From CAXBCP01 sp038120765 (lineage in GTDB: Bacteria; Pseudomonadota; Alphaproteobacteria; MPNO01; UBA830): DNA of 64,000 nucleotides. Under the pieces are notes generated by a model. That model saw nothing but the letters and a program-made list of their open reading frames with translations, did no database searches and had not been told where the DNA came from. This document shows, piece by piece, positions 26,388-36,137 of the stretch. The number at the start of each line of letters is the position of its first letter. Within the stretch, counting starts at the first letter, position 1. Location: assembly GCA_038120765.1 (NCBI GenBank), contig JAYOMI010000006.1, positions 11,624 through 75,623 of the forward strand, in the 5' to 3' direction. The position numbers and the translations under genes are program-made.

Positions 26388-27262
26388 TGTCGGTGCTGGT
26401 CGGAAAAGACACGAAAGTTATCTGTCAGGGCTTCACCGGCGCGCAGGGAACGTTTCATTCGGAACAGGCGATCGCCTATGGCACGCAGATGGTCGGCGGG
26501 GTCACGCCGGGCAAGGGCGGCACCAAGCATCTCGATCTTCCCGTGTTCGATACGGTTGCCGACGCGGTTGCAAAGACCGGCGCCAATGCCTCCGTGATCT
26601 ATGTGCCGCCGCCCTTCGCGGCGGATGCCATTCTCGAAGCGATCGACGCGGAAATCCCGCTTGCGATCTGCATCACCGAGGGCATTCCGGTGCTCGACAT
26701 GGTGAGGGTGAAACGCGCGCTGGCGAATTCCGGTACGCGCCTGATCGGGCCGAACTGCCCGGGTATCATCACGCCCGATGAATGCAAGATCGGCATCATG
26801 CCCGGTCATATTCACAAGCGTGGCGCGATCGGTATCGTGTCGCGCTCCGGGACGCTGACCTATGAAGCGGTCGCACAGACGACGGCTGCCGGGTTGGGGC
26901 AGACAACCTGTATCGGTATCGGTGGCGATCCCGTCAACGGAACCAATTTTGTCGACTGCATCGATCTGTTCCTTGCTGACGACGAAACCCAGGGCATCGT
27001 CATGATCGGCGAAATTGGCGGCTCTGCGGAAGAAGATGCGGCCGACTTCATCAAACAATCCAAAACAAAGAAACCCATCGTGGGCTTTATCGCAGGCGTT
27101 ACCGCGCCTCCGGGCCGGCGCATGGGTCATGCGGGCGCGATCATATCGGGCGGCAAAGGCGGCGCCGACGACAAGATCGAAGCCATGAAAAGCGCAGGGA
27201 TCCGCGTCTCGGATTCGCCCGCCGGTATCGGCGACGCGATGGTCGAGGCGATGAAGGGATAG
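26387..27262 (+). CDS. sucD: Succinyl-CoA synthetase alpha subunit
   Basis: Carries the CoA-binding fold and the phosphorylated His. 291 residues. CQGFTGAQGTFHSEQA and GGVTPGKGG bind CoA; GRRMGHAGAIISGG holds the active His. Coupled to sucC by the overlap TGATG. Confidence 0.98.
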   Translation: MSVLVGKDTKVICQGFTGAQGTFHSEQAIAYGTQMVGGVTPGKGGTKHLDLPVFDTVADAVAKTGANASVIYVPPPFAADAILEAIDAEIPLAICITEGIPVLDMVRVKRALANSGTRLIGPNCPGIITPDECKIGIMPGHIHKRGAIGIVSRSGTLTYEAVAQTTAAGLGQTTCIGIGGDPVNGTNFVDCIDLFLADDETQGIVMIGEIGGSAEEDAADFIKQSKTKKPIVGFIAGVTAPPGRRMGHAGAIISGGKGGADDKIEAMKSAGIRVSDSPAGIGDAMVEAMKG

Positions 27263-27336
27263 GTCGGGGCTAACTGCGCCGGCATTTTCCGGCGATGTAG
27301 CATGTGAGAGGGGCGGCGGCAGCGCCGCCGGAGTTC

Positions 27337-30219
27337 ATGACCAGACTGATAGACAAGACTTCGTTTCTCACGAGTGCCAATAGCACTTTCGTGGCGGAAC
27401 TTTATGCGCGTTATCTCGAAAAACCGGCGACGGTAGACCCCGAATGGGCGGCATTCTTCGACGAGTTGCAGGACGAAGCGCCGGACGTTCTGCGAGATCT
27501 CCGGGGTGCCAGCTGGGCGCCGAACGGCACTGCGGTTATCGGTACGGAAACGGCCGCCGAGGTAATGAAAACCAACGGCGCGAATGGTCCTGCCGCGAAC
27601 GGCGCAGCGCCGGGGCACGTTCTCAGCGATGCGACGCGGGATTCCATCCAGGCGCTGATGATTATCCGCTCGCACCGTGTGCGCGGCCATCTTTACGCGG
27701 AGCTCGACCCTCTCGGCCTTGAACAGCCATTAAGCCATACGGAGCTCGACCCGGAATCCTACGGTTTCAGCGAAGCCGATTACGACCGTGAAATTTATAT
27801 TCACGACCGGCTGGGTCTGGGCGAAAAAGCGCCGCTTCGCGATATCGTCGAAAAGGTCCGCGCGACCTATTGCGGCCATATCGGCGTCGAATACATGCAT
27901 ATCACCTCGACCGAGGAAAAGGTCTGGATCCAGGACCGGATCGAGGGCATCCGCAACCAGACCGATTTTACGGATATCGGAAAGGTCACGATCCTCGAAC
28001 GGCTGACCGAGGCCGAAACGTTCGAACAGTTCCTGAACGTGAAATATACCGGCACCAAAAGATTCGGCCTCGACGGGGCGGAATCGCTCGTGCCCGGCCT
28101 TGAACAGATCCTGAAGCGCGGGACCCAGCTCGGCGTGGAAGAGGTCGTGATCGGCATGCCCCATCGCGGGCGTCTGAACGTGCTGGCAAACGTCATGAAC
28201 AAACCGTTCGCCGCCATCTTTTCCGAATTCCAGGGCATGTCCGCCAAGCCGGAGGACGTCCAGGGTTCGGGAGATGTCAAATATCATCTCGGCACGTCCG
28301 CCGATCGCGAATTCGACGGCAAGCAGGTTCACCTGTCACTCACCGCGAACCCGTCTCATCTTGAAGCTGTCGATCCGGTCGTGGTCGGCAAGGTGCGGGC
28401 GAAACAGCGCCAGCGCGGGGACCGCGAACGCCGCAAGGTCCTCGGCCTGCTGATGCATGGCGATGCCGCATTCGGCGGCCAGGGCATCGTTGCCGAAACC
28501 TTCGGCCTGTCCGACATCAAGGGGTATCGCACCGGCGGCACGATGCATGTGGTCGTCAACAACCAGATCGGCTTTACCACCAACCCCGGAGCGACGCGCA
28601 CGTCCCGCTATCCGACCGAAATTGCGAAAATGGCGCAGGCGCCGATTTTTCATGTGAACGGCGACGACGTCGAGGCGGTTGTCCATGTCGCGCGAATCGC
28701 GGCCGAATTCCGTCATGAATTCCGCAAGGATGTCGTGATCGATATGTGGTGTTATCGCCGTTTCGGTCATAACGAAGGCGATGAACCGGCATTTACCCAG
28801 CCGAAAATGTACAGGGCGATCGCCAATCATCCGACGGTTCGCCAGCTTTATGCGAACCAGCTCGTCGCCGAGGGCGTGCTGACCGAGGAACAGGTGGCTG
28901 AAATCCAGGACAGGGTGCGTACCCAGCTCGACCAGGATTTTGAGGCCTCGACGTCCTACAAGCCGAACAAGGCCGATTGGCTTGAAGGCAAATGGCAGGG
29001 CAAGACCACGGCGCCATCCGCCGAGGAACGCAAGGGCAAGACGGATGTGCCGCTGGACCTGCTGCGCGAAGTCGGTAATGCGATTTCGACCGTGCCGGAA
29101 GACTTCAACCTGAATTCAAAGCTCAAGCGCTTCTTTTCGAACAGGAAAAAGGCGATCGAGAGCGGCGAGGGAATTGACTGGGCAACCGGCGAATCGCTCG
29201 CCTTCGGAACCCTGCTGACGGAAAATCATCTGGTCCGGCTCAGCGGACAGGATGTCGCCCGCGGCACGTTTTCCCAGCGCCATGCGGTGGTCATAGACCA
29301 GGAGAACGAAAAAGTCTTCATTCCGCTCGAACAGATCCGTCCTGGCAATCAGGCGAAGTTTATCGCCCGGAACTCGACGCTGTCCGAAGCGGCCGTTCTC
29401 GGGTTCGAATACGGGCTGTCGCTCGCGGATCCGGATGTGCTGGTTCTGTGGGAAGCCCAGTTCGGCGATTTCGCCAACGGTGCGCAGTTTATCTTCGACC
29501 AGTTTATCTCCTCCGGCGAATCCAAATGGCTCCGCATGTCGGGCCTTGTGATGTTGCTGCCGCACGGCTTTGAAGGCCAGGGGCCGGAACATTCGTCGGC
29601 TCGGCTGGAACGGTATCTGCAGCAATGCGCCGAGGATAACTGGCAGGTCTGCAATATCACGACGCCTGCAAACTATTACCATGCCCTGCGTCGCCAGATT
29701 CACCGCGATTTCCGCAAGCCGCTTGTCATCATGACGCCGAAATCGCTGCTGCGTCACAAGCGGGCCGTATCGAAACTGGAAGAATTCGGGCCGGGGACAT
29801 CGTTCAACCGGGTGCTCCCGGATTGCGGCGATCTCGTTGCGCCGGCGAAGGTGAAGCGCGTCGTTCTGTGTACGGGCAAGGTTTATTACGATCTCCTCGC
29901 CGCGCGCGAAGAGGCGAATATCGCCAATATCGCGCTGGTTCGGATGGAACAGCTTTATCCCTTCCCGAGCATTTCGCTGTCGAAAGAGCTCGAAAAATAC
30001 CCCGGCGCCGAAATTGTCTGGTGTCAGGAAGAGCCCAAGAATATGGGAGCTTGGCATTTTCTCGACCGGCGGATCGAGGAAGTGCTCGGCAATCTCAATG
30101 TCGAGGCCGAACGGCCGGTTTATGTCGGCCGTCCCGAAGCAGCGTCCCCGGCAACGGGTTCGCTCGGCAAACATAACGCCGAGCAAAAGGCGCTGGTATC
30201 CGAAGCTCTGATGAAATGA
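27337..30219 (+). CDS. sucA: 2-oxoglutarate dehydrogenase E1 component
   Basis: Thiamine-diphosphate decarboxylase of the 2-oxoglutarate dehydrogenase complex. About 960 residues from the ATG at 27337 (MTRLIDKTSFLTSANSTFVAELY); a GTG at 27304 would add 11 residues. Motifs: GMPHRGRLNVLANVMNKP, GDAAFGGQGIVAE (diphosphate binding) and NNQIGFTTNPGATRTSRY. Two small GC hairpins sit in the 74 bp between sucD and this start. sucB follows 35 bp later. Confidence 0.97.
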   Translation: MTRLIDKTSFLTSANSTFVAELYARYLEKPATVDPEWAAFFDELQDEAPDVLRDLRGASWAPNGTAVIGTETAAEVMKTNGANGPAANGAAPGHVLSDATRDSIQALMIIRSHRVRGHLYAELDPLGLEQPLSHTELDPESYGFSEADYDREIYIHDRLGLGEKAPLRDIVEKVRATYCGHIGVEYMHITSTEEKVWIQDRIEGIRNQTDFTDIGKVTILERLTEAETFEQFLNVKYTGTKRFGLDGAESLVPGLEQILKRGTQLGVEEVVIGMPHRGRLNVLANVMNKPFAAIFSEFQGMSAKPEDVQGSGDVKYHLGTSADREFDGKQVHLSLTANPSHLEAVDPVVVGKVRAKQRQRGDRERRKVLGLLMHGDAAFGGQGIVAETFGLSDIKGYRTGGTMHVVVNNQIGFTTNPGATRTSRYPTEIAKMAQAPIFHVNGDDVEAVVHVARIAAEFRHEFRKDVVIDMWCYRRFGHNEGDEPAFTQPKMYRAIANHPTVRQLYANQLVAEGVLTEEQVAEIQDRVRTQLDQDFEASTSYKPNKADWLEGKWQGKTTAPSAEERKGKTDVPLDLLREVGNAISTVPEDFNLNSKLKRFFSNRKKAIESGEGIDWATGESLAFGTLLTENHLVRLSGQDVARGTFSQRHAVVIDQENEKVFIPLEQIRPGNQAKFIARNSTLSEAAVLGFEYGLSLADPDVLVLWEAQFGDFANGAQFIFDQFISSGESKWLRMSGLVMLLPHGFEGQGPEHSSARLERYLQQCAEDNWQVCNITTPANYYHALRRQIHRDFRKPLVIMTPKSLLRHKRAVSKLEEFGPGTSFNRVLPDCGDLVAPAKVKRVVLCTGKVYYDLLAAREEANIANIALVRMEQLYPFPSISLSKELEKYPGAEIVWCQEEPKNMGAWHFLDRRIEEVLGNLNVEAERPVYVGRPEAASPATGSLGKHNAEQKALVSEALMK

Positions 30220-30254
30220 AAAAACGACTAGCCTGCTCCAGGAGCATTTAGAAC

Positions 30255-31499
30255 ATGGCCACTGAAATTATCGTTCCCACACTCGGCGAATCCGTTACAG
30301 AGGCGACGGTCGCCAAATGGTTCAAGGCGGAAGGCGATGCAGTTGCCGTCGACGAGACCATTCTGGAGCTGGAAACCGACAAGGTAACGCTTGAGGTCAA
30401 CGCAAGTATCGCCGGTACGTTGAGCGAAATTTCGGCCAAGGAAGGCGACAACGTCGCAGTCGGTGCATTGCTGGGCCTGATCGGTGAAGGGGGCGCTGCG
30501 CCCGCCAAAAAGGCGGAAGCGCCCGCGGAAAAGGCAAAACCCGCCGAAGCGGCGCCGACCGCCACCGCATCGGATGACAATTCCAGTGTCGACGATGATA
30601 AAGACAAACTGTCGCCGGCCGTGCGCAAGCTGGTCGATGAAAACAATCTCGATGCCGGTCGGATAAGCGGTACGGGAAAAGACGGCCGGATCACCAAGGG
30701 CGACATTCTGTCGTTCATGAAGGACGGCGGCGGGGCAGCGGCGTCCTCACCGGCCCCTGCGCCGAAACCGGCAGCGCCTTCTGCGCCCCGCGCCGAGGAT
30801 CCGCGCGAAGAACGCGTGAAGATGACGCGGCTCCGCAAGCGGATCGCCGAGCGTCTCAAGGAAGCGCAGAATACGGCGGCGATGCTGACCACGTTCAACG
30901 AAATCGACATGACCAACGTCATGGCGGCGCGCAAGAAATTCCAGGATGATTTCGAAAAACGCCACGGCTGCCGCCTTGGCTTCATGTCGTTCTTCGTTAA
31001 AGCCTGTATCGTGGCCCTGCAGGAACTGCCGGCCGTCAACGGCGAAATCGACGGCGACGAGCTGATCTACAAGAACTACTACGATATCGGGGTTGCAGTT
31101 GGCACCGAACAGGGCCTTGTCGTGCCGGTCCTGCGCGATGCCGACAAGAAATCATTCGCCGAAGTCGAAAAGGGTATCAGCGAGCTTGGTCTCAAAGCCC
31201 GCGACGGCAAGCTCGGCATGGATGAACTGACCGGCGGGACGTTCACAATCACAAACGGTGGTGTTTACGGTTCGCTGATGTCCACGCCGATTCTTAATCC
31301 GCCGCAATCCGGCATTCTCGGCATGCACAAGATTGATCGCCGTCCGGTCGCGGTCGGCGATTCAATCGAAATTCGGCCGATGATGTATGTCGCGCTGTCT
31401 TATGACCATCGCATTATCGATGGTCGCGAAGCGGTGACCTTCCTCGTCCGCGTCAAGGAATGCATCGAAAACCCCGAACGCATCCTGCTCGCCGTTTGA
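30255..31499 (+). CDS. sucB: 2-oxoglutarate dehydrogenase E2 (dihydrolipoyl succinyltransferase)
   Basis: Core of the complex; transfers succinyl to CoA. 414 residues with one lipoyl domain (LETDKVTLEV, lipoyl-Lys at residue 43), an Ala/Pro/Lys-rich linker, a peripheral-subunit-binding domain (SPAVRKLVDENNLDAGRI), a second linker, and a catalytic domain ending in the active motif SYDHRIIDGREAV. Confidence 0.98.
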   Translation: MATEIIVPTLGESVTEATVAKWFKAEGDAVAVDETILELETDKVTLEVNASIAGTLSEISAKEGDNVAVGALLGLIGEGGAAPAKKAEAPAEKAKPAEAAPTATASDDNSSVDDDKDKLSPAVRKLVDENNLDAGRISGTGKDGRITKGDILSFMKDGGGAAASSPAPAPKPAAPSAPRAEDPREERVKMTRLRKRIAERLKEAQNTAAMLTTFNEIDMTNVMAARKKFQDDFEKRHGCRLGFMSFFVKACIVALQELPAVNGEIDGDELIYKNYYDIGVAVGTEQGLVVPVLRDADKKSFAEVEKGISELGLKARDGKLGMDELTGGTFTITNGGVYGSLMSTPILNPPQSGILGMHKIDRRPVAVGDSIEIRPMMYVALSYDHRIIDGREAVTFLVRVKECIENPERILLAV

Positions 31500-31515
31500 T
31501 CGAAAGCCTGAAATT

Positions 31516-32922
31516 ATGAGTGATTCCCATTTCGACCTGATCATTATCGGTGCGGGTCCGGGCGGCTATGTCGCCGCGATCCGGGCCTCGCAGCTTGGTC
31601 TCAAAACCGCCTGCATAGAAAAACGCGGCACGCTTGGCGGCACCTGTCTCAATGTCGGCTGCATTCCGTCGAAGGCGCTGCTGCATTCATCGGAAAAATT
31701 CGAAGAGGCGCAGAGCCATCTGGCCGAGCACGGCGTAAAGGTGGGCAAGGTCGAACTGGATCTGAAGACGCTGATGGCGCGCAAGGACAAGGTTGTTGAC
31801 GGCCTGACCAAGGGCATCGCCGGGCTGTTCAAGAAGAACAAGGTTACGGGGATCACCGGGTCTGCCCGGATCGTCAAGCCGGGCGAGGTCGTTGTCTCTG
31901 CCGACGGCAAGGATACCAGCTATACGGCCGACAACATCATCATCGCGACCGGATCGGCGGTTACACCCTTGCCCGGCGTCGAGATCGACGAGGATCGTAT
32001 TGTATCCTCGACGGGCGCGTTGTCGCTGACCAAGGTCCCGAAGCATCTGGTCGTCGTCGGCGGCGGGTATATCGGTCTTGAGATGGGATCGGTCTGGCGC
32101 CGGCTTGGGTCGAAGGTGACCGTGGTCGAATTCCTCGACGCGATTGTCCCAAATATGGACGGCGAAGTCGGCAAGGCGATGCACAAGACCCTCGCCAAAC
32201 AGGGCATGGAGTTCAAACTCGGCACCAAGGTCACCGGTGCGAAGGCGACCAAGACCAAGGCTGCGCTGACGGTGGAGCCTGCCGCTGGCGGCGATGCCGA
32301 AACCATCGATTGCGATATCGTGCTGGTGTCGATCGGGCGCGTTCCGTTCACGGCCAATCTTGGCCTTGCGGAAATAGGCGTCGAAATGGACAAACGGGGC
32401 GTGATCCAAGTCGACAATAATTTCAAAACAAATATAGACGGCATCTATGCCATCGGCGACGTCATTCCGGGGCCGATGCTGGCGCATAAAGCCGAGGAAG
32501 AGGGCATTGCCTGTGTCGAGAGGCTTGCCGGCCAGGCAACGCATATCAACTACGACGCTATTCCTTCCGTGGTCTATACATGGCCCGAAGCCGCTTCCGT
32601 CGGCAAGACCGAAGAGCAGCTGAAGGATGCAGGCATCGATTACAACAAGGGCAATTTTCCGTTCATGGCGAATTCCCGTGCCCGGGCGATGGGCTTTGGG
32701 GTGGGTTTCGACAAAACCCCCGCGGAGGCGGCGCCCGACGTGGTGCGCGGCGTTCACATCAGGGGGCCCGTGGCGGGCACGATGATCGCCGAACTCGCGC
32801 TCGCCATGGAATTCGGCGCCTCGTCGGAGGATATCGCGCGCACCTGTCATGCCCATCCGACTCTCAACGAGGCGGTGAAAGAAGCCGCCCTCGCGGTCGA
32901 AGGCGCGCCGATCCATATGTAG
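31516..32922 (+). CDS. lpd: Dihydrolipoyl dehydrogenase (E3)
   Basis: Flavoprotein that reoxidises the lipoyl groups with NAD. 468 residues. FAD-binding IIGAGPGGYVAAIRA, redox disulfide GTCLNVGCIPSKAL, NAD-binding VVVGGGYIGLEMGSV, and the C-terminal His-Glu pair in HAHPTLNEAVKEAAL. Its place directly after sucB marks it as the 2-oxoglutarate dehydrogenase E3. Confidence 0.97.
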   Translation: MSDSHFDLIIIGAGPGGYVAAIRASQLGLKTACIEKRGTLGGTCLNVGCIPSKALLHSSEKFEEAQSHLAEHGVKVGKVELDLKTLMARKDKVVDGLTKGIAGLFKKNKVTGITGSARIVKPGEVVVSADGKDTSYTADNIIIATGSAVTPLPGVEIDEDRIVSSTGALSLTKVPKHLVVVGGGYIGLEMGSVWRRLGSKVTVVEFLDAIVPNMDGEVGKAMHKTLAKQGMEFKLGTKVTGAKATKTKAALTVEPAAGGDAETIDCDIVLVSIGRVPFTANLGLAEIGVEMDKRGVIQVDNNFKTNIDGIYAIGDVIPGPMLAHKAEEEGIACVERLAGQATHINYDAIPSVVYTWPEAASVGKTEEQLKDAGIDYNKGNFPFMANSRARAMGFGVGFDKTPAEAAPDVVRGVHIRGPVAGTMIAELALAMEFGASSEDIARTCHAHPTLNEAVKEAALAVEGAPIHM

Positions 32923-32943
32923 CCCGCCCGCCGGGGCCTCGCG

Positions 32944-33213
32944 ATGAACCAGCGTCTGAAACGCTACGCCGTTCTGGCTTTCGGATGGGCATTCATTTTT
33001 CTCGGCATTCTCGGCCTGTTTTTGCCGATCCTGCAGGGTATCCTGTTTCTGACCATCGGATTGATCCTGTTATCGCGGGAATCCGAATGGGCGGCCGGCA
33101 AGCTGGACTGGCTGAAGACGCGTTTCCCGCGTTTCGGGAAAACCTATGACGAGGCGGACCGGCGGGCGATGCGCCTCTGGAAACGGCTGAGTGGCCGGAA
33201 AAAGCCGGATTGA
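32944..33213 (+). CDS. Small membrane protein (PGPGW-like)
   Basis: 89 residues. After a short basic N terminus come two hydrophobic stretches in tandem (FGWAFIFLGILGLFLPIL and LFLTIGLILLS), then a charged tail ending SGRKKPD. The pattern resembles the PGPGW family of short two-helix proteins, though the exact PGPGW residues are not there. It is 21 bp after lpd and may ride on its transcript. Function unknown. Confidence 0.75.
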   Translation: MNQRLKRYAVLAFGWAFIFLGILGLFLPILQGILFLTIGLILLSRESEWAAGKLDWLKTRFPRFGKTYDEADRRAMRLWKRLSGRKKPD

Positions 33214-33256
33214 CCGTGCCTGTGCCGGTTCGTCGTGTCCTGGACGATGGAAGTTT

Positions 33257-34495
33257 TCAGGAAATTTTTTCCAGATCGCTTTCGAGTTTCCGCGCATTTG
33301 GACGCGCCCAGACCCAGAGCAAGATCGTGAGTGCGCCGCCTGCAGCAATCGTGATCGGCAAACCGGCGAAATTGGCTATCCATCCGGCCGCGAGGGCGCC
33401 GAAGGCGGGCAATCCCCAGGAAATCATGATGAACAGGCTCATCACGCGGGCCCGCATATGCGATTCGACGGCGTTCTGGATCAGCGTCTGCGAACCCACG
33501 CCTCCGACCAGCATGGCAAAGCCGACGATCCCGAGGAAGACGGCTGCGAGCCAAAGACTCCCGCCAAAATAACCGGCGGCGGCGCATAGAACCAATGCGG
33601 TTGCCTGGAGGAGCAGGCTCAGAGTGACAAGGCCCGTCAGGCCATCGGTTCGCCCGCGCTGTGCGATCCAGATACAGCTCACCATGGCGCCGAAACCGAG
33701 GGTCGACATCAGAATGGCAAGGCCGTCTGCGCCGCTATCGAATACCGCCGCCGAAAAGCCGGGCATCAATTCGATCACCGGCCTGATCAACAGGCCTGTC
33801 GCGCCCAGCATGACGAACAGGAAACGGATACCGGGGTCGCGGAACCCGTACTGGATGCCGGTCACGATATCGCCTGTCAGGTCCCGCCAGGGACCGGGGT
33901 TTCTCTCCGGCTCGTCCGCCTTGACAATAAGCAGCACAAGACAGAATTGCGTAAAGCCGATGGCGACGACCGCTAGCACGACGCCGGAACCCATCCAGAC
34001 CAGAAGTGCGCCTGCAATGGCAGGGCCGATAAACCGTGCTGCATTGAATGTGGCGGATCCGAGTGCGATGGCCGCTGCCATATCCTGTTTGGGCACCAGC
34101 GCGTGGACAAGCGCCATGCGCGCCGGCGTGGTCAGCGATTCCAGCGAGCCGATCAACAGGGCAGAGACAAGAACCAGTTCTATTGTGATCACGCCGGCGA
34201 TGGTCATGGCCGCGAATAGCGCGGCGACGATTGCCGTTGCCGTCTGCGCCAGCAGCGTGATGCGGATATATCCTACCCGGTCGGCGATCGCGCCCGCGAG
34301 TACCGAAAACACCACGAGGGGAAAGCTTTCGGCGAAGGCGATGATGCCGAGCCAGGTTGTCGATTCCGTCAGCTCCCAGGTAAGCCAGCCCACGGCGATC
34401 CGGTACATCCACCGTCCGATTGTGTTGATCCCGTTGCTCGACCAGTAAAGCAGGTAATCCCTGTGCGACAGCGCCCGCCCTATCCCGCCGAACAT
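33257..34495 (-). CDS. MFS transporter
   Basis: About 412 residues with some 11-12 hydrophobic segments. Resembles EntS-type exporters (family MFS_3): NGINTIGRWMYRIAVGWL early, GAIADRVGYIR between helices 2 and 3, and ARVMSLFIMISWGLPAFG late. The ATG at 34495 lies one base after the xerC stop and was chosen; an ATG at 34534 would overlap xerC. The substrate is unknown. Confidence 0.88.
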   Translation of the reverse strand: MFGGIGRALSHRDYLLYWSSNGINTIGRWMYRIAVGWLTWELTESTTWLGIIAFAESFPLVVFSVLAGAIADRVGYIRITLLAQTATAIVAALFAAMTIAGVITIELVLVSALLIGSLESLTTPARMALVHALVPKQDMAAAIALGSATFNAARFIGPAIAGALLVWMGSGVVLAVVAIGFTQFCLVLLIVKADEPERNPGPWRDLTGDIVTGIQYGFRDPGIRFLFVMLGATGLLIRPVIELMPGFSAAVFDSGADGLAILMSTLGFGAMVSCIWIAQRGRTDGLTGLVTLSLLLQATALVLCAAAGYFGGSLWLAAVFLGIVGFAMLVGGVGSQTLIQNAVESHMRARVMSLFIMISWGLPAFGALAAGWIANFAGLPITIAAGGALTILLWVWARPNARKLESDLEKIS

Positions 34496-34496
34496 G

Positions 34497-35449
34497 CTAG
34501 TTCCGGATGATCGCGCGGGGGTGGGACCGGTCATACACGTTGATCAATTGCCGGGTATCGACATCGGTGTATCGCTGCGTCGTCGAGAGCGATGCGTGGC
34601 CCAACAGCTCCTGGATCGTCCGCAGATCGCCGCCGCCTGCCAGCAGGTGCGTCGCAAAGCTGTGCCGGAGGGCGTGGGGCGTTGCGGTGTCCGGCAGGCC
34701 GAGATCGGCCCGCAGACGGCGCATGGTGCGTTGGACGATTCCCGCATTGAGGCGTGCGCCGCGCGATCCGTAAAAAAGCGGACGGTCCGCATCCAGCGGG
34801 AATGGACAGGCGGAGCGGTACACGCCGATCGCGTCGGTCACAACAGGCAGAACAGGTACGATGCGCTGCTTGTTCCCCTTGCCGGTGATGGTCATTACTT
34901 CGCCGGTGGGCACGTCACGCTGGTTGAGGCTGAGCGCTTCGTCGATACGCAGCCCGCATCCGTAAAGCAGGGCGAGAATCGCGACGTCGCGTGCGCCGAC
35001 CCAGGGCTCGGTGGCGGTTTCCGACGCGCGTCGCAGCAGGGCCAGCGCATCGTCTGCGTTCAGCGGTGTCGGCACCGAGNNNNNNNNNNAACCTTGACCG
35101 CGTTCAGGGCCGGATTGTGGACCCGCCCCGTCCTGTCCAGAAAGCGGAACAGATTCCGCAGGGCGGACATCGCGCGCGCGATCGAGGTCCGGGACAGGCC
35201 GTCCTGCAGCCGAGATGCCAGCCATGCGCGGAACTCGGCCGGTTTCAGGTCCGCCAGTATCGGCAGGTTCGGGGTTTCGCCGCGGTAGTCGTTCAGAAAG
35301 CCCAGGAAAGCTGCGATATCGCGGCAATACCCGTCCACTGTATGATCAGATGTGCGGCGCTCGGTGATCAGCCAACGGCGCCAGTCTTCAAGCGCCGCCT
35401 GCAGGTCGGCCTGCGCGGCAAACCGTATTAGTTTTTCGGCCCTAGCCAT
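34497..35449 (-). CDS. xerC: Tyrosine recombinase XerC (contains 10-N gap)
   Basis: Site-specific recombinase that resolves chromosome dimers with XerD at dif. The N-terminal SAM-like DNA-binding domain starts at 35449 (MARAEKLIRFAAQADLQAAL), overlapping the end of the DUF484 gene. The catalytic domain has Arg in GCGLRIDEALSL, Lys in GKGNKQRIVP, HALRHSFATHLL, the His in LLGHASLSTTQRY and the nucleophile Tyr in that same motif. Ten N at 35080-35089 fall between VHNPALNAVKV and SVPTPLN and put the halves out of frame. A gap of 8 or 11 bases would restore it, so the gene is probably intact. Confidence 0.9.
35080..35089. other. Assembly gap (10 N) in xerC
   Basis: Placeholder gap at the junction of the two XerC domains. 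Its real length must be 2 modulo 3 for the gene to read through. Confidence 0.9.
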
Positions 35450-36135
35450 TGTTTGAGCCGTGCCTCCAGCACATCGGCAAAGAATATAATCAGGTCCGTC
35501 GCCTGATCCTTCTCGAATCCGTCTTCGCGGCCCGACCCGAGCGCCAGAAGCATGTCCGGCGCATTTTTGCCGGCACGCAGCCGCAGATAGGCGACCGATT
35601 TCACCCGCGCGGCATCCTCGCCGAACACGAATGAATCGCCCGGGGTATGTCCCTGCAAAAGGATACGCCGCTTCTTGCCCATCAGGTTTTCGATGCCGCC
35701 CCTGCCGATCGCGGTAGCCCCCGCCAGTACCAGCGCCCCGGTTTCCTCGATACACAGAACCGCCGATTCGACGTCCAGCATGGCCGGCAATTTGCCACGG
35801 ATGACACTGTTCAGCGCCTGAATATCATCGGTGCAGGCGATCGCGACCACTGCCTGGTGAACCTTTGCCTGGCCCGCGGCATTACCTTCGACCGCCGACA
35901 AGAGCTGCTTTTCCTGGCGCCGCAGGCTTGTGAGGTCGTCGCGCATCCTTTCCAGCATAAAACGCTGCATGTCGAGGATGCGTTCCCCGCGCTTGAATTC
36001 GGGCGGCGTCAGGAACGTCAGGACTTCCGGGTTTTCCTTCAGGAATTCCGGATGCCGGCGCAACCAGGCGGAGACGGTTTCGGCAGTCAGGCTGTCCCGT
36101 TGGATCTTTGCGGTATCTTCCGACGGCCCGCTCAC
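35428..36135 (-). CDS. DUF484 family protein
   Basis: About 235 residues from a GTG at 36135. A short helical N terminus (VSAWLRRHPEFLKENPEVL) is typical of DUF484; then a coiled-coil stretch (LERMRDDLTSLRRQEKQLL) and a GAF-like domain. In many proteobacteria this gene sits directly before xerC, as here with a 22-bp overlap. No biochemical role is established to my knowledge. An in-frame TTG at 36174 lies inside fsa and is unlikely. Confidence 0.85.
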   Translation of the reverse strand: MSGPSEDTAKIQRDSLTAETVSAWLRRHPEFLKENPEVLTFLTPPEFKRGERILDMQRFMLERMRDDLTSLRRQEKQLLSAVEGNAAGQAKVHQAVVAIACTDDIQALNSVIRGKLPAMLDVESAVLCIEETGALVLAGATAIGRGGIENLMGKKRRILLQGHTPGDSFVFGEDAARVKSVAYLRLRAGKNAPDMLLALGSGREDGFEKDQATDLIIFFADVLEARLKQWLGPKN

Positions 36136-36137
36136 GC

